A stretch of 64,000 nt of DNA from Rhodococcus sp. Z13 (GTDB taxonomy: Bacteria; Actinomycetota; Actinomycetes; Mycobacteriales; Mycobacteriaceae). The notes beneath the pieces were generated by a model, which made no database searches, had not been told where the DNA came from, and saw nothing but the letters and a program-made list of their open reading frames with translations. A program made the position numbers and the translations under genes. Location of the stretch: positions 4,148,668 to 4,212,667 of the forward strand of contig NZ_CP107551.1 of the NCBI RefSeq assembly GCF_025837095.1, in the 5' to 3' direction. Positions within the stretch are counted from its first letter, which is position 1; each line of letters opens with the position of its first letter. This document shows, one piece after another, positions 1 to 7,814 of the stretch.

Positions 1-428
1 CCGCGATGGACGCGCTCGAGGACGGCACCATCACCGCGGGCGACGTCGTGGTCATCCGGTACGAGGGACCGAAGGGCGGGCCGGGCATGCGCGAGATGCT
101 CGCCATCACCGGCGCGATCAAGGGGGCCGGGCTCGGCAAGGACGTCCTGCTGCTCACCGACGGCCGCTTCTCCGGCGGCACCACGGGTCTGTGCGTGGGG
201 CACGTCGCGCCGGAGGCCGTGGACGGGGGGCCCATCGCGTTCGTGCGCGACGGCGACCGCATCCGGCTCGACGTCGCGCACGGGCGTCTCGACGTGCTGG
301 TGGACGAGGAGGAGATGCAGGCGCGGCGGCAGGGCTGGAAACCCCTGCCGCCGCGCTACACCCGTGGTGTTCTGGCCAAGTACATCAAGCTGGTCGGGTC
401 CGCCTCGACCGGCGCGGTGTGCGGGTGA
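1..428 (+). CDS. ilvD: Dihydroxy-acid dehydratase, C-terminal part (truncated by window edge)
   Basis: This is the last ~142 residues of a dihydroxy-acid dehydratase, which dehydrates 2,3-dihydroxy-3-methylbutanoate and -pentanoate to 2-oxo acids in valine and isoleucine synthesis. The reading frame is already open at base 3. The sequence shows the IlvD/Edd swivel-domain hallmarks: [14 protein letters not shown], then [11 protein letters not shown] and GHVAPEA. The Fe-S cluster cysteines would lie in the missing N-terminal part. A methionine at base 6 is internal. The gene ends 35 bases before a convergent secreted protease gene. Family assignment is very secure; the alternative, 6-phosphogluconate dehydratase, is less likely from the GHVAPEA segment. 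Confidence 0.93.
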   Translation, partial: AMDALEDGTITAGDVVVIRYEGPKGGPGMREMLAITGAIKGAGLGKDVLLLTDGRFSGGTTGLCVGHVAPEAVDGGPIAFVRDGDRIRLDVAHGRLDVLVDEEEMQARRQGWKPLPPRYTRGVLAKYIKLVGSASTGAVCG

Positions 429-462
429 GGACCGAGTGCACCGGCCCTCACCCGAACTCCCG

Positions 463-1125
463 CTAGACAGGCCGGAATCCGGCTCCCACTCCGCCGGTAC
501 GGTTGATGTCGGTGATGATCGCGTCCATGTTGGTGCCGACCTCGGGGCCGATGCACGGCGCGGCCAGATAGGCGTTGACCATGGCCACGAGGGTCGTGCC
601 CACCACCACCGGAGCACCGGAGTCGCCTTGGACGACACACATCTGGGTCCAGGTCTCCCGCGACTGAAAGACGTCGCCCCACACGATCCCGCAGGTGTTG
701 CCGGTGGTGCGGCCCTCCTTGCAGGCGATGTCCAGGAAGCCCGGGGGCGCACCGAGTCCCGTGATCGTCACACCGCCGATCCGGTTGACGGGAACGACCT
801 TGCCGGGGTCGAATTCGACGACGGCGTAGTCGAGCGCCGGGTTGACCCGGACGAAACGCCCGAGGACTCCGGCGTCGATGTCGTTCTCGGACTTGACCGT
901 CCAGCCCGGATCACCGCAGTGCCCCGCCGTGATACCGACGAGCCGGCCGGCGGAGTCGTAGCCGATGGTGGTCAGCGTGCAGTCGTACATGTCGCGGGTG
1001 CCGTCGCCCAGGGTGATACCGGACCCGCCGCCGAGAGGGACGGGGGGAGCCGCGGTGGCGACTCCGGTGCCCGCACCTATCAGCGCGAGCGCAGTGATGA
1101 CGGCTACCAAGAGTTTCTTGAACAT
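463..1125 (-). CDS. Secreted S1-family (trypsin-like) serine protease
   Basis: A 220-residue exported protein. Residues 1-26 form a Sec signal peptide (positive MFKK start, hydrophobic core, ATAA cleavage site). The mature part has a chymotrypsin-fold catalytic triad in order: His69 in TAGHCG, Asp99 in LDYAVVEF and Ser169 in QGDSGAP. Paired cysteines (49/70, 135/145) suggest disulfides outside the cell. There is no long propeptide, so the enzyme is about the minimal size of the fold. The start is fixed by AGGAGG lying five bases upstream of ATG. Substrate is unknown. It is convergent with ilvD and appears monocistronic. Confidence 0.85.
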   Translation of the reverse strand: MFKKLLVAVITALALIGAGTGVATAAPPVPLGGGSGITLGDGTRDMYDCTLTTIGYDSAGRLVGITAGHCGDPGWTVKSENDIDAGVLGRFVRVNPALDYAVVEFDPGKVVPVNRIGGVTITGLGAPPGFLDIACKEGRTTGNTCGIVWGDVFQSRETWTQMCVVQGDSGAPVVVGTTLVAMVNAYLAAPCIGPEVGTNMDAIITDINRTGGVGAGFRPV

Positions 1126-1173
1126 CGTGCCCCTCCTGCGCCCCCACCCACGAATGTCGATGAGCTGAGGGTA

Positions 1174-1962
1174 CTAGAGGTGGCCTCCGGATTTGCGGGT
1201 TGTGCCCAAGCATTCGAGAGCTTTTCGTGCTTCCTCGAGTTCGCGGCTGAGTTGCGCGACCCGTTCCTCCGCCGCGCGACGCGCCTCCTCGATCACCGAC
1301 TGCACCGCTTCCACCGCCGTCGGGTCGCCGAGTTCGCGTACGGCCCGTTCGACGGCGTCGGGCGCGACCGGTGCGGGCCTGCCGACCTTACGGGCACCGT
1401 GGGCCACACCGACGGTCCACTCGTTCTCGGGATCGATGGTGACGGTGATGGTGATCGACGGCGCCTTCTTCGCCTTGCGGGCGGGCGTCTTCGGCTTCGC
1501 CGGTGCCGGGGCGGCGGGCCGGGCGGCGGCGGGCGTCTGGGTCACGGGCTTCTCCTCGGCACGGGGTGCGGCAGGGGTTCTGCGGGGTGCGGGCGCAGGA
1601 CGCGCGTCCGCGCGCGGGGCGGGTGCGGCGGGGACGCTCTTCACGGGAGCGGCCTTCGCCGGGGTGGTCTTCGCGGGCGCGGGCCGTCGAGTGCCTGCGG
1701 GGCGCTTCGGGGCGGCCGCGGGTTCCTTCGTGGCGCGCAGCTCGTCGATCTCGAAGGGCAGCTCGTCGTCGACCCCCTTGGGCCGGACGACGACCGTGGT
1801 GCCGCTGATCGACACGACCCGCCCCGAGGTGCCCGGGTCGATGCCGAGACTCGGGATGCCGTCGACGAGGTAGACGGTCGCGCGGCGTCCCTCGGCGAGA
1901 GCGGTACTCAACTCTCCGAGTTGCTCTTCCGTCAGGTGGTCCGCGCGTCTGCGGGGCGGCAT
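1174..1962 (-). CDS. Conserved actinobacterial protein with Ala/Pro/Lys-rich linker (DUF6319-like)
   Basis: 262 residues in three parts. Residues 1-80 form a small basic domain (MPPRRRADHLTEEQ start) with a beta-rich stretch resembling a short KOW/Tudor-like module (SGRVVSISGTTVVVRPK). Residues ~80-165 are a low-complexity Ala/Pro/Lys/Arg linker reminiscent of the C-terminal tails of actinobacterial DNA-binding proteins. Residues ~165-262 contain a short beta segment and a predicted coiled coil (RRAAEERVAQLSRELEEARKAL). I believe this matches the DUF6319 family, but from memory only. A nucleoid-associated role is a guess based on the basic linker. The start has AAAGGA six bases upstream. Confidence 0.6.
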   Translation of the reverse strand: MPPRRRADHLTEEQLGELSTALAEGRRATVYLVDGIPSLGIDPGTSGRVVSISGTTVVVRPKGVDDELPFEIDELRATKEPAAAPKRPAGTRRPAPAKTTPAKAAPVKSVPAAPAPRADARPAPAPRRTPAAPRAEEKPVTQTPAAARPAAPAPAKPKTPARKAKKAPSITITVTIDPENEWTVGVAHGARKVGRPAPVAPDAVERAVRELGDPTAVEAVQSVIEEARRAAEERVAQLSRELEEARKALECLGTTRKSGGHL

Positions 1963-2099
1963 GCGACGTCCTTTCTCGGTTCGCCGGGGGCGGCAACGGT
2001 TCGACGAGGGTCACTGTCGCACATCTGTACGACACGCCCGAGAGGTGATCGACCCGACCTGCTGCACACATCCCGGACCGGCACGGTAAGGATGGAGCC

Positions 2100-3164
2100 G
2101 TGACCCCGTCCGACCAGGCACCCGCATCAGGGACCGACGTGCTGTCCGTGATCCAGTCGCAACTGGAGAACGCACTGCTCGGTGGCCCTCTTCGCTACAC
2201 CCTGACCGAGGTGGCGGACCTGTGCGGGCTCGAACCCGCCCGGGTCCGGCGGCTGTGGGAGGCCCTCGGCCTGACGGTCGACCCCGACCCGGACGTCGTC
2301 ATGTTCACGGACGGGGACGTCGAGGCGCTGCGGGCCCTGTCCTCGATCATCGCGAGCGGCGCGATCGACGAACGTCTGGAGGTGCCGGCGGCCCGCTCCA
2401 TCGGCCAGTCGATGTCGCGGCTGACCGAATGGCAGCTCACCCTGCTCAACACCCACGTGTTCACCCGGCTCGCCGCCGCCTACGAGGAGGCGGCGACGCC
2501 CCCGCAGGAGGAGGAGATCCGCGAGCTCGTCGACCACATCATCCGCCGCACCACCGACCTCGCCGAGAACCTGCAGGGACACATCTGGCGGCGGCATCTG
2601 GTGGCCACCACGAGCCGCAGCGCGGCCCGGCCGCACGACGCCGGGGAACTGCACGAGCTGGTGGTCGGGTTCGCCGACATGGTCGGCTACACCCGGCTGA
2701 CCCGGCAGATCGACGCGGCGGCGCTGAGCGAGCTGCTGGACTACTTCGAGTCGGAGGTCTCCGACGTCATCGCCCGGCACAACGGGTGGGTGATCAAGAC
2801 CGTCGGCGACGAGGTGATGTTCGCGGCGGAGCGTCCCGTCGACGCCGCGCGCATCGCGCTGGACCTGCAGGACTCGTTCGCGGCCCAGAAGGACTATCCG
2901 GACCTGCGGATCGGCCTGGCCTGGGGGCAGGCACTGCCGCGCTTCGGCGACCTGTTCGGTTCCGTCGTGAACATCGCCGCCCGGCTCACCGGCGCGGCCC
3001 GGCCCGGCACCGTCCTCGTCGACGAGAACCTCGCCGACGCCCTCTCCGGTTCGGACGAGTTCCGGTTCCAGATCGTGCGGACGCTGCGGTTGCGGGACTT
3101 CCACCACTCCCGGCTCTACGTGCTGCGTCGTCCGCGGAACACGGACGACGAGGCGAGCGGTTAG
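2100..3164 (+). CDS. Class III adenylate cyclase with N-terminal regulatory domain
   Basis: 354 residues, predicted soluble. Residues 1-170 are a helical N-terminal domain of the kind found in mycobacterial Rv1264, where it acts as a pH-responsive autoinhibitor. Residues ~185-345 are the cyclase homology domain. All key residues are present: metal-binding Asp193 (GFADMVGYT) and Asp237 (KTVGDEV), adenine-selecting Lys233 and Asp283, and transition-state Asn290 and Arg294 (VNIAAR). It should therefore be an active homodimeric enzyme making cAMP from ATP. The start is GTG with AAGGA/GGAG upstream. It ends four bases into the convergent TetR gene. pH control is inferred from the family only. Confidence 0.88.
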   Translation: MTPSDQAPASGTDVLSVIQSQLENALLGGPLRYTLTEVADLCGLEPARVRRLWEALGLTVDPDPDVVMFTDGDVEALRALSSIIASGAIDERLEVPAARSIGQSMSRLTEWQLTLLNTHVFTRLAAAYEEAATPPQEEEIRELVDHIIRRTTDLAENLQGHIWRRHLVATTSRSAARPHDAGELHELVVGFADMVGYTRLTRQIDAAALSELLDYFESEVSDVIARHNGWVIKTVGDEVMFAAERPVDAARIALDLQDSFAAQKDYPDLRIGLAWGQALPRFGDLFGSVVNIAARLTGAARPGTVLVDENLADALSGSDEFRFQIVRTLRLRDFHHSRLYVLRRPRNTDDEASG

Positions 3165-3835
3165 CCGTTCCTGCGGGGTGGTCGGCCGTTCCGGCGGGCG
3201 CGACGCGCGGCGAGGAAATCGTCGACGAGGGACTCGCACGCCCGCCGGTCCAGGGGCGGCAGCGTCGCGAGGCTGTTGAAGACGATCGGCCCGAGGAGCT
3301 GGATCAGGGCGAGGTCGTAGTCGAAGTCGCCGAGTTCCTCCCGCGCCTCGGGGGTGGCGAGCACCTTGTCGAACGACGACCGGTAGCGCTCGACGAGCAC
3401 CTCGCGCAGCGACTGCAGTTCGGGGCGGGCGTGCTCCTCGCCGTCCGACGTGAGGTCGCGCAGCCCCGGCCCCATTCCCATCCAGCACATCGCGGTGAGC
3501 GGGGTGGGGGCCTCCTCGATGATGCGGGCCTGCGCGGTGAGCAGTTCGACGAGGCGGGTGCGCAGGTCGCCCTGCGCGGGCACCGGCGGGGCGGGCGGCA
3601 GCAGCCGGGCGAAGGCCGCCGCGACCAGTTCGGTGCCGTTGGCGAAGTGCCGGTAGAGCGTCGCGCGGGCGACGCCGGCGGTCGCGGTGACCGCCTCGAT
3701 CGTCACGGCGTCGGCGCCGCCGGTCGCGAGGAGGGTGGTGGCCGCGTCGAGCAGCCGGGCGCGGGACCGGACCCGACGGGGATCCTCCTCGCGGGGCGAG
3801 GCGGGCCGGGGTGCGGTGTCGGGACGAACGCTCAC
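3161..3835 (-). CDS. TetR-family transcriptional repressor, divergent from MFS exporter
   Basis: About 224 residues. The N-terminal helix-turn-helix reads SRARLLDAATTLLATGGADAVTIEAVTATAGVARATLYRHF, a typical TetR DNA-binding domain (fragmentary quotation: TLYRHF recognition helix). The C-terminal ligand domain is unassigned. The frame is open further upstream to 4084, but that part would overlap the exporter's first helices, so I place the start at GTG 3835, preceded by GGAG; ATG 3880 is possible but would overlap the operator. The divergent layout with an MFS pump and an operator between them suggests that it represses the pump and itself. Confidence 0.8.
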   Translation of the reverse strand: MSVRPDTAPRPASPREEDPRRVRSRARLLDAATTLLATGGADAVTIEAVTATAGVARATLYRHFANGTELVAAAFARLLPPAPPVPAQGDLRTRLVELLTAQARIIEEAPTPLTAMCWMGMGPGLRDLTSDGEEHARPELQSLREVLVERYRSSFDKVLATPEAREELGDFDYDLALIQLLGPIVFNSLATLPPLDRRACESLVDDFLAARRARRNGRPPRRNG

Positions 3836-3881
3836 GTCTCCAGTTGTAGTCCGTGGGATCGAGGCATGTTGTGAGACCATC

Positions 3882-3898
3882 GGTTCCGTTACGATACC
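3882..3898. promoter_or_regulatory. Candidate TetR operator (17-bp imperfect palindrome)
   Basis: GGTTCCGTTACGATACC has the symmetric pattern GGT-n2-CGT-n-ACG-n2-ACC (12 of 12 arm positions symmetric in the three blocks). It lies in the 112-base gap between the divergent repressor and exporter starts, where a TetR dimer would block both promoters. Confidence 0.55.
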
Positions 3899-3947
3899 AA
3901 TAGTCTCGTTTCCTGGTACCGGCATCTCGTTCCACCGGAAGGATCTC

Positions 3948-5465
3948 GTGTCCGACACCGCTACGACCACGGCCGCTCCGCCTCCGATGACGCGGGCCCA
4001 GATCCGCCTGCTCGCCGTCGCGTGTTCCGCCGTCGCGGTCGTCATCGCGGCGATGGCCTCGCTGAACACGGCCCTGCCCGACATCGCAGTGGAGACGGGC
4101 GCGACGCAGGCGCAACTGACGTGGATCGTCGACGGTTACACCCTGGCGCTGGCCGCCCTGCTGCTGCCCGCCGGTGCGCTCGGCGACCGGTTCGGCCGCC
4201 GCGGCGTCATGATCCTCGGGCTGGTCCTCTTCGCGGCGGCGTCGCTGCTGCCGCTGATCGCCGACGACCCCCTGTGGGTCATCGGCGCCCGGGCAGCGGC
4301 GGGTGTCGGCGCCGCACTGGTGATGCCGTCGACGTTGTCGCTGATCACCGCCGGTTTCGTGGAAGCACACCGGCCCCGGGTGATCGGGATCTGGGCGGGC
4401 GTGGCCGGGACGGGCGCGATCCTCGGGATGACCCTGTCGGGACTCGTCCTCGAGTACGCGTCGTGGAAGGTGATCTTCACCGGGTCCGCGGTGATCGCGC
4501 TGCTGCTGGTCGCCCTGTCGTTCACGATCCCGTCGTCGCGCGCGGCGCAGCCGCTGCCCTTCGATTTCGGCGGGGCGGTGCTCGTCGTCCTCGCGGTGGG
4601 GCTGTTCGTGCTGGGGTTGATGGAGGGCCCGCACCGCGGCTGGCTGGACGTGGCGACGCTGGGCCCGATCGTGGCGGGCCTGGTCGCCGCGGTGGGTTTC
4701 GTGTTCGTCGAGTTGCGCTCGAAGGCGCCGCTGCTGGACATGCGGTTGTTCACCGCGCGCGCGTTCGGGGCGGGCGCGGCGGGGCTGGCGTTCCAGTACC
4801 TCGCGGGCTTCGGCCTGTTCTTCCTCATCGTGCAGTACCTGCAGCTCGTGCTCGGCTACTCACCGCTGCGGGCCGCCCTGGCCCTGACGCCGATCCTCCT
4901 CGTCGTGATGGCCCTGTCGCTCACGGTGCCGGCGCTGCTGAACCGGGTGGGCATCCGCATCCTGCTCAGTGCCGGGCTGGCACTGATCGGCGCCTCCCTG
5001 ATCCTCATGAGCCTGCTCGACGCCGACTCCACCTATCTCGAGGTGGCCCTCACCCTGGCGGTCACGGGCCTCGGAATCGGGATCTGCACCGCTCCGGCCA
5101 CGCACGCGATCGTCTCCAACACCCCCGAGGACCAACTGGGGGTCGCCTCGGCCGTGAACGACGCGACCCGGGAGATCGGGGCGGCGATCGGCGTCGCGAT
5201 CACGGGCAGCGTGCTCGCGGCGGCGTACGGGCACGGCATCGAACCGGTCGCCCGGGCGATCCCCGAGCCCGCGCGGACCGCCGTGGAGGATTCGCTCGCG
5301 GCCGCGATGCAGGTCGCGGAGCAGGCGGGTCCGCAGGGCGAGCAGCTCGCCGTGCTGGCGCAGGACGCCTTCCTCGACGGTCTGCAGCAGGCCTCCTGGG
5401 CGGTCGCGGCGATCATGTTCGCCGGCGCGGTGATCTCGGCGTTCTGGGCGCCGGGCCGTTCTTGA
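3948..5465 (+). CDS. MFS multidrug exporter, DHA2 (EmrB/QacA) family
   Basis: A 505-residue polytopic membrane protein with about 14 hydrophobic segments, the size and topology of drug:H+ antiporters of the DHA2 family. Motif A is visible as GDRFGRRG after the second transmembrane segment, and the early segment WIVDGYTLALAALLLPAGAL is the DHA2 motif D1 region. The GTG start at 3948 has GGAAGGA just upstream; an open frame extends further 5' but would run through the operator and the TetR gene. It probably exports toxic amphiphiles at the cytoplasmic membrane under control of the divergent TetR repressor. Substrate unknown. Confidence 0.85.
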   Translation: MSDTATTTAAPPPMTRAQIRLLAVACSAVAVVIAAMASLNTALPDIAVETGATQAQLTWIVDGYTLALAALLLPAGALGDRFGRRGVMILGLVLFAAASLLPLIADDPLWVIGARAAAGVGAALVMPSTLSLITAGFVEAHRPRVIGIWAGVAGTGAILGMTLSGLVLEYASWKVIFTGSAVIALLLVALSFTIPSSRAAQPLPFDFGGAVLVVLAVGLFVLGLMEGPHRGWLDVATLGPIVAGLVAAVGFVFVELRSKAPLLDMRLFTARAFGAGAAGLAFQYLAGFGLFFLIVQYLQLVLGYSPLRAALALTPILLVVMALSLTVPALLNRVGIRILLSAGLALIGASLILMSLLDADSTYLEVALTLAVTGLGIGICTAPATHAIVSNTPEDQLGVASAVNDATREIGAAIGVAITGSVLAAAYGHGIEPVARAIPEPARTAVEDSLAAAMQVAEQAGPQGEQLAVLAQDAFLDGLQQASWAVAAIMFAGAVISAFWAPGRS

Positions 5466-5538
5466 CCTCCCCTTCTCCGCGCCTCCCCTCCTCCGCCTGC
5501 GCCGCAGGTCGCGGGCATTGTGCTGTGCCCACGGTCAC

Positions 5539-5560
5539 GGTAACCTGATTAACAGTTACC
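5539..5560. promoter_or_regulatory. Inverted repeat upstream of the diiron oxygenase gene
   Basis: GGTAAC and GTTACC form perfect 6-bp arms separated by 10 bases (ctgattaaca), 26 bases before the AurF-like start. It is a likely repressor site (TetR type by shape). No regulator gene is adjacent, so the binding protein is unknown. Confidence 0.45.
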
Positions 5561-5586
5561 AGTCGTCACACTAAAAAGGTGGAGAC

Positions 5587-6519
5587 ATGACCGCATCGCT
5601 CACCCGCGAGACCGCCAAGGGTTTCGTCCCCGGGGTCCCGCTGTCCGATCGCGAGGAAACCGCCGGTCGACTGCTCGCCTCGTCGGCCCGCAAGTCGTAC
5701 GACCCCGTCGTCGAGGTCGACTGGGAAGCCCCCGTCCCGGACGACAAGTTCGGCATGACCCCGGAGTGGAGCACCCTCTACGGCACCGCGCTGTGGGACG
5801 AGCTCACCGACGAACAGCGCATCGAACTCACCAAGCACGAGGCGGCGAGCGTGTCGAGCGTCGGCCTGTGGTTCGAGATCCTGCTCATGCAGATGCTGCT
5901 GCGCGACGTGTACGACCGCGACAAGCACTCCCGGCACGTCCAGTTCGCGCTCACCGAGGTCGCGGACGAGTGCCGCCACTCGGTGATGTTCGCGCGCGCC
6001 GGCGAACGGCTGGACATGCCGGGCTACGGCCCACCGCGCTACATCCACCGGCTCGGCCGGTTGTGGGGCCGGTTCTTCAAGGGCGCCAACGCCTACGCCG
6101 CGGTGATGGCCGCCGAGGAGATCCTCGACATGATGCAGCGCGACTTCATGCGCGACGAACGCGTCCAGCCCGTCACCCGCGCGGTGTCGAGGATCCACGT
6201 GCTCGAGGAGGCCCGGCACATCCGCTTCGCCCGCGAGGAGGTGGCCCGCCGCCTGGCCGGGGCGAGCCGCGCACGCCTGGCGCTCGAGCGGTTCAACACC
6301 GCCCTGGTGGTCTTCTTCGTGGTCAAGAGCATGATCCACCCCGACGTCTACGCCAACGCCGGTCTCGACCGTGAGCGCGCGTTGCGGGAGGCGCGGAACA
6401 ACAAGCACTACCACGACCGGGTACGCAAATCCGGCGCCAAGCTGATGGCCTTCCTCGACAACGTCGGCCTCGTCGGCGGACCGTCGAAGATCCTCTACAA
6501 GAAGGTGCACCTGCTCTGA
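5587..6519 (+). CDS. AurF-like diiron oxygenase
   Basis: 310 residues of the p-aminobenzoate N-oxygenase (AurF) diiron family. Ferritin-like helices carry the metal-binding pattern: KHEAASV near residue 80, ADECRHS near 130, AAEEILD near 178 and LEEARHIRFAREE near 205, supplying Glu and His ligands. Family members oxidise amines or activate O2 for other oxygenations; in mycolate actinomycetes the substrate is mostly unknown. The ATG at 5587 has AAAGGTGGAG upstream. An inverted repeat in the promoter suggests regulated expression. It appears monocistronic, ending in a strong hairpin shared with the convergent IclR gene. Confidence 0.8.
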   Translation: MTASLTRETAKGFVPGVPLSDREETAGRLLASSARKSYDPVVEVDWEAPVPDDKFGMTPEWSTLYGTALWDELTDEQRIELTKHEAASVSSVGLWFEILLMQMLLRDVYDRDKHSRHVQFALTEVADECRHSVMFARAGERLDMPGYGPPRYIHRLGRLWGRFFKGANAYAAVMAAEEILDMMQRDFMRDERVQPVTRAVSRIHVLEEARHIRFAREEVARRLAGASRARLALERFNTALVVFFVVKSMIHPDVYANAGLDRERALREARNNKHYHDRVRKSGAKLMAFLDNVGLVGGPSKILYKKVHLL

Positions 6520-6542
6520 GCGCACCCCTCCCTCACACGAAT

Positions 6543-6575
6543 CGAGTGCGCAGTCGCCCGGCGACTGCGCACTCG
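6543..6575. terminator. Bidirectional hairpin terminator
   Basis: Perfect 15-bp arms (CGAGTGCGCAGTCGC and its complement) with a 3-base CCG loop lie between the convergent diiron oxygenase and IclR genes. There is no long U tract, as is common in GC-rich actinomycetes. Confidence 0.75.
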
Positions 6576-6594
6576 TCGTTTCAGGGCAGGTCCG

Positions 6595-7437
6595 TCAGCC
6601 CACCTTCTCGGCGGCACCCGGGAGCGTCACGTCCCGTTCCTGCTCGGGGAACAGCGCGCGGGTGATCTTGCGGGCGGTGTCGGCGACGATCGGGGCCACC
6701 CATTCGAGCCGCGTCGAGCGGGCGTCGGCCGCGAGCGACAGCGCCGCGACCGGGCCGTCGGCACCGCGCAGGGCCACGCCCACACAACCGATCCCGCGGG
6801 CGGCTTCTTCGCGTTCGAAGGCGACACCGCGACGCTTGCGGATGCGGTTGAGTTCCTGGTGCAGGTTCGCCGAGTCGCGGATGGTGCGCTCGGTGCACGG
6901 GACGAGCACCTTGCCGTAGAGGGCGTCGACGCGTTCGGGTTCGAGCCACGCGAGGATCGCCTTGCCGGCGGCGGTCGCATAGGCCGGATACCGGCCGCCG
7001 ACGCGGGACGGCACGCTGGACGCGAACTGCCCACCCACCTTGTCGAGGTAGAGCACCTCGTTGCCCTCGAGCACCGTCAGGTGCACCACCGCGCCGGTCT
7101 GCATCGCGAGCTCGTGCAGGTGCGGTGCGGCCGCCTCCCGGATGCGGCGGTGGCCGGTGTCGCTGCCGCCGAGGCCGAGGGCACGCGGGCCCAGGCAGTA
7201 GCCGAAGGACGCGTGCTCGACCCAGTCGCGTCGGACCAGATGGTCGAGGATGCGGTGCACCGTGGATCGGGGCAGCCCGGAACGGCAGGTGACCTCTTCG
7301 AGAGTGAGGGCGCCACGGCTGTCGAAGGCTTCGAGGATGAGGGTCATCCGATCGACCATCGATGGAGGAAGCTCTCGCTTCACAGGTGTTCCGACGGGCT
7401 CGAGCGAGGAGTCGACGGCGGTCAACTTCACCTCCAT
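6595..7437 (-). CDS. IclR-family transcriptional regulator
   Basis: About 280 residues. The N-terminal winged helix spans roughly residues 25-85 (MVDRMTLILEAF, LTLEEVTCRSGLPRSTVHRIL) and the C-terminal IclR effector domain covers ~95-270 (AGKAILAWLEPE, GIGCVGVALRG). I choose ATG 7437, with AGGA just upstream; an in-frame ATG at 7467 has no ribosome site. A perfect 18-bp palindrome lies 34 bases upstream of the chosen start and is probably an autoregulatory operator. The next gene, metY, is divergent but more than 370 bases away, so the target is unclear. Confidence 0.83.
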   Translation of the reverse strand: MEVKLTAVDSSLEPVGTPVKRELPPSMVDRMTLILEAFDSRGALTLEEVTCRSGLPRSTVHRILDHLVRRDWVEHASFGYCLGPRALGLGGSDTGHRRIREAAAPHLHELAMQTGAVVHLTVLEGNEVLYLDKVGGQFASSVPSRVGGRYPAYATAAGKAILAWLEPERVDALYGKVLVPCTERTIRDSANLHQELNRIRKRRGVAFEREEAARGIGCVGVALRGADGPVAALSLAADARSTRLEWVAPIVADTARKITRALFPEQERDVTLPGAAEKVG

Positions 7438-7470
7438 AAGTCCTGGCCACGACCCTGCGCGCCTCATGAA

Positions 7471-7488
7471 ACTGGAATCTGTTCCAGT
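7471..7488. promoter_or_regulatory. Perfect 18-bp palindrome, candidate IclR operator
   Basis: ACTGGAATCTGTTCCAGT has exact 7-bp arms around a TCTG centre. It sits directly upstream of the IclR-family gene and has the arm length and spacing usual for IclR sites. Confidence 0.55.
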
Positions 7489-7618
7489 ACGTTAGCAGTA
7501 TCACAGCCGCCACCGGAAGAGGTACACACAGACTGTAGGTAGGCGGAGTCCCACTCGCTGGGACGGCGAATTCCTACGACTGTGGTCGGAATCGTCCGGA
7601 GGCGTTATTGTCGTGACC
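7489..7618. other. Non-coding stretch with putative metY promoter
   Basis: No convincing gene is visible in the gap between the IclR operator and the metY leader. A small hairpin (GTCCCA/TGGGAC, 7548-7564) and a TANNNT box TATTGT at 7606-7611 are present. The box lies 7 bases before GTG 7619, the distance expected for a leaderless transcript that starts with the leader ORF. The -35 region is not clear. Confidence 0.4.
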
Positions 7619-7702
7619 GTGAGCAAGACGCAGGAACGGTCGACCCAGCGACCGCACCGTCGTGCCCACCTTTCGTGTATCTGCGGGTGTCCGGCCCGCT
7701 GA
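7619..7702 (+). CDS. Cysteine-rich leader peptide (uORF) of metY
   Basis: A 27-residue small ORF, start GTG 7619 (or GTG 7613), ending at TGA 7700-7702. The C-terminal part reads RRAHLSCICGCPAR, with three cysteine codons within five codons at 7676-7690, just before the stop. Short arginine/histidine-rich ORFs with clustered cysteine codons precede sulfur-assimilation genes in actinobacteria and act as cysteine sensors by ribosome stalling; assignment here is by that analogy. The stop codon overlaps the 5' strand of a long-range helix, so ribosome position would change leader folding. Translation has not been shown. Confidence 0.55.
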   Translation: MSKTQERSTQRPHRRAHLSCICGCPAR

Positions 7703-7808
7703 CCGCCCGCACCCGCCCTGTCCCTCCCGAACCCCTCCGCGTCGTGGGGTGTCCTGTGGAGCCCGAAGGTCAGCATCTCGACGATCCGCATCCCACCCGA
7801 ATCCGGAG
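7698..7808 (+). promoter_or_regulatory. Structured metY leader, putative cysteine-responsive attenuator
   Basis: GCTGACC (7698-7704) pairs perfectly with GGTCAGC (7768-7774), enclosing a hairpin ACCCC/GGGGT (7731-7735 with 7746-7750). CTCCG (7735-7739), inside that hairpin, can alternatively pair with CGGAG (7804-7808), which is the metY ribosome site. Mutually exclusive folds of this sort are the basis of translational attenuation. The AACCCCTCC...GGGGTG core also faintly resembles SAM-IV riboswitches, but the rest of that consensus is not visible. Confidence 0.45.
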
Positions 7809-7814
7809 CATTTC

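Noticed and set aside
3836-4084. Longer N-terminus for the TetR repressor starting at 4084
   Set aside because: It would overlap the coding region of the divergent exporter and the operator; the HTH starts well after GTG 3835.
2127-4634. Very long open frame on the minus strand (over 800 codons), and similar ones antisense to hyuA (19279-21345) and to the Mo subunit (22132-24849)
   Set aside because: They lie opposite clearly recognisable genes, have Arg/Gly/His-rich low-complexity translations, and arise from the high third-position GC of the real genes.
7690-7780. SAM-IV riboswitch upstream of metY
   Set aside because: Only the AACCCCTCC...GGGGTG core is reminiscent; the 5' part of the consensus is not visible, and a Cys-rich uORF offers a better explanation. 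A covariance-model search against RF00634 would settle it.
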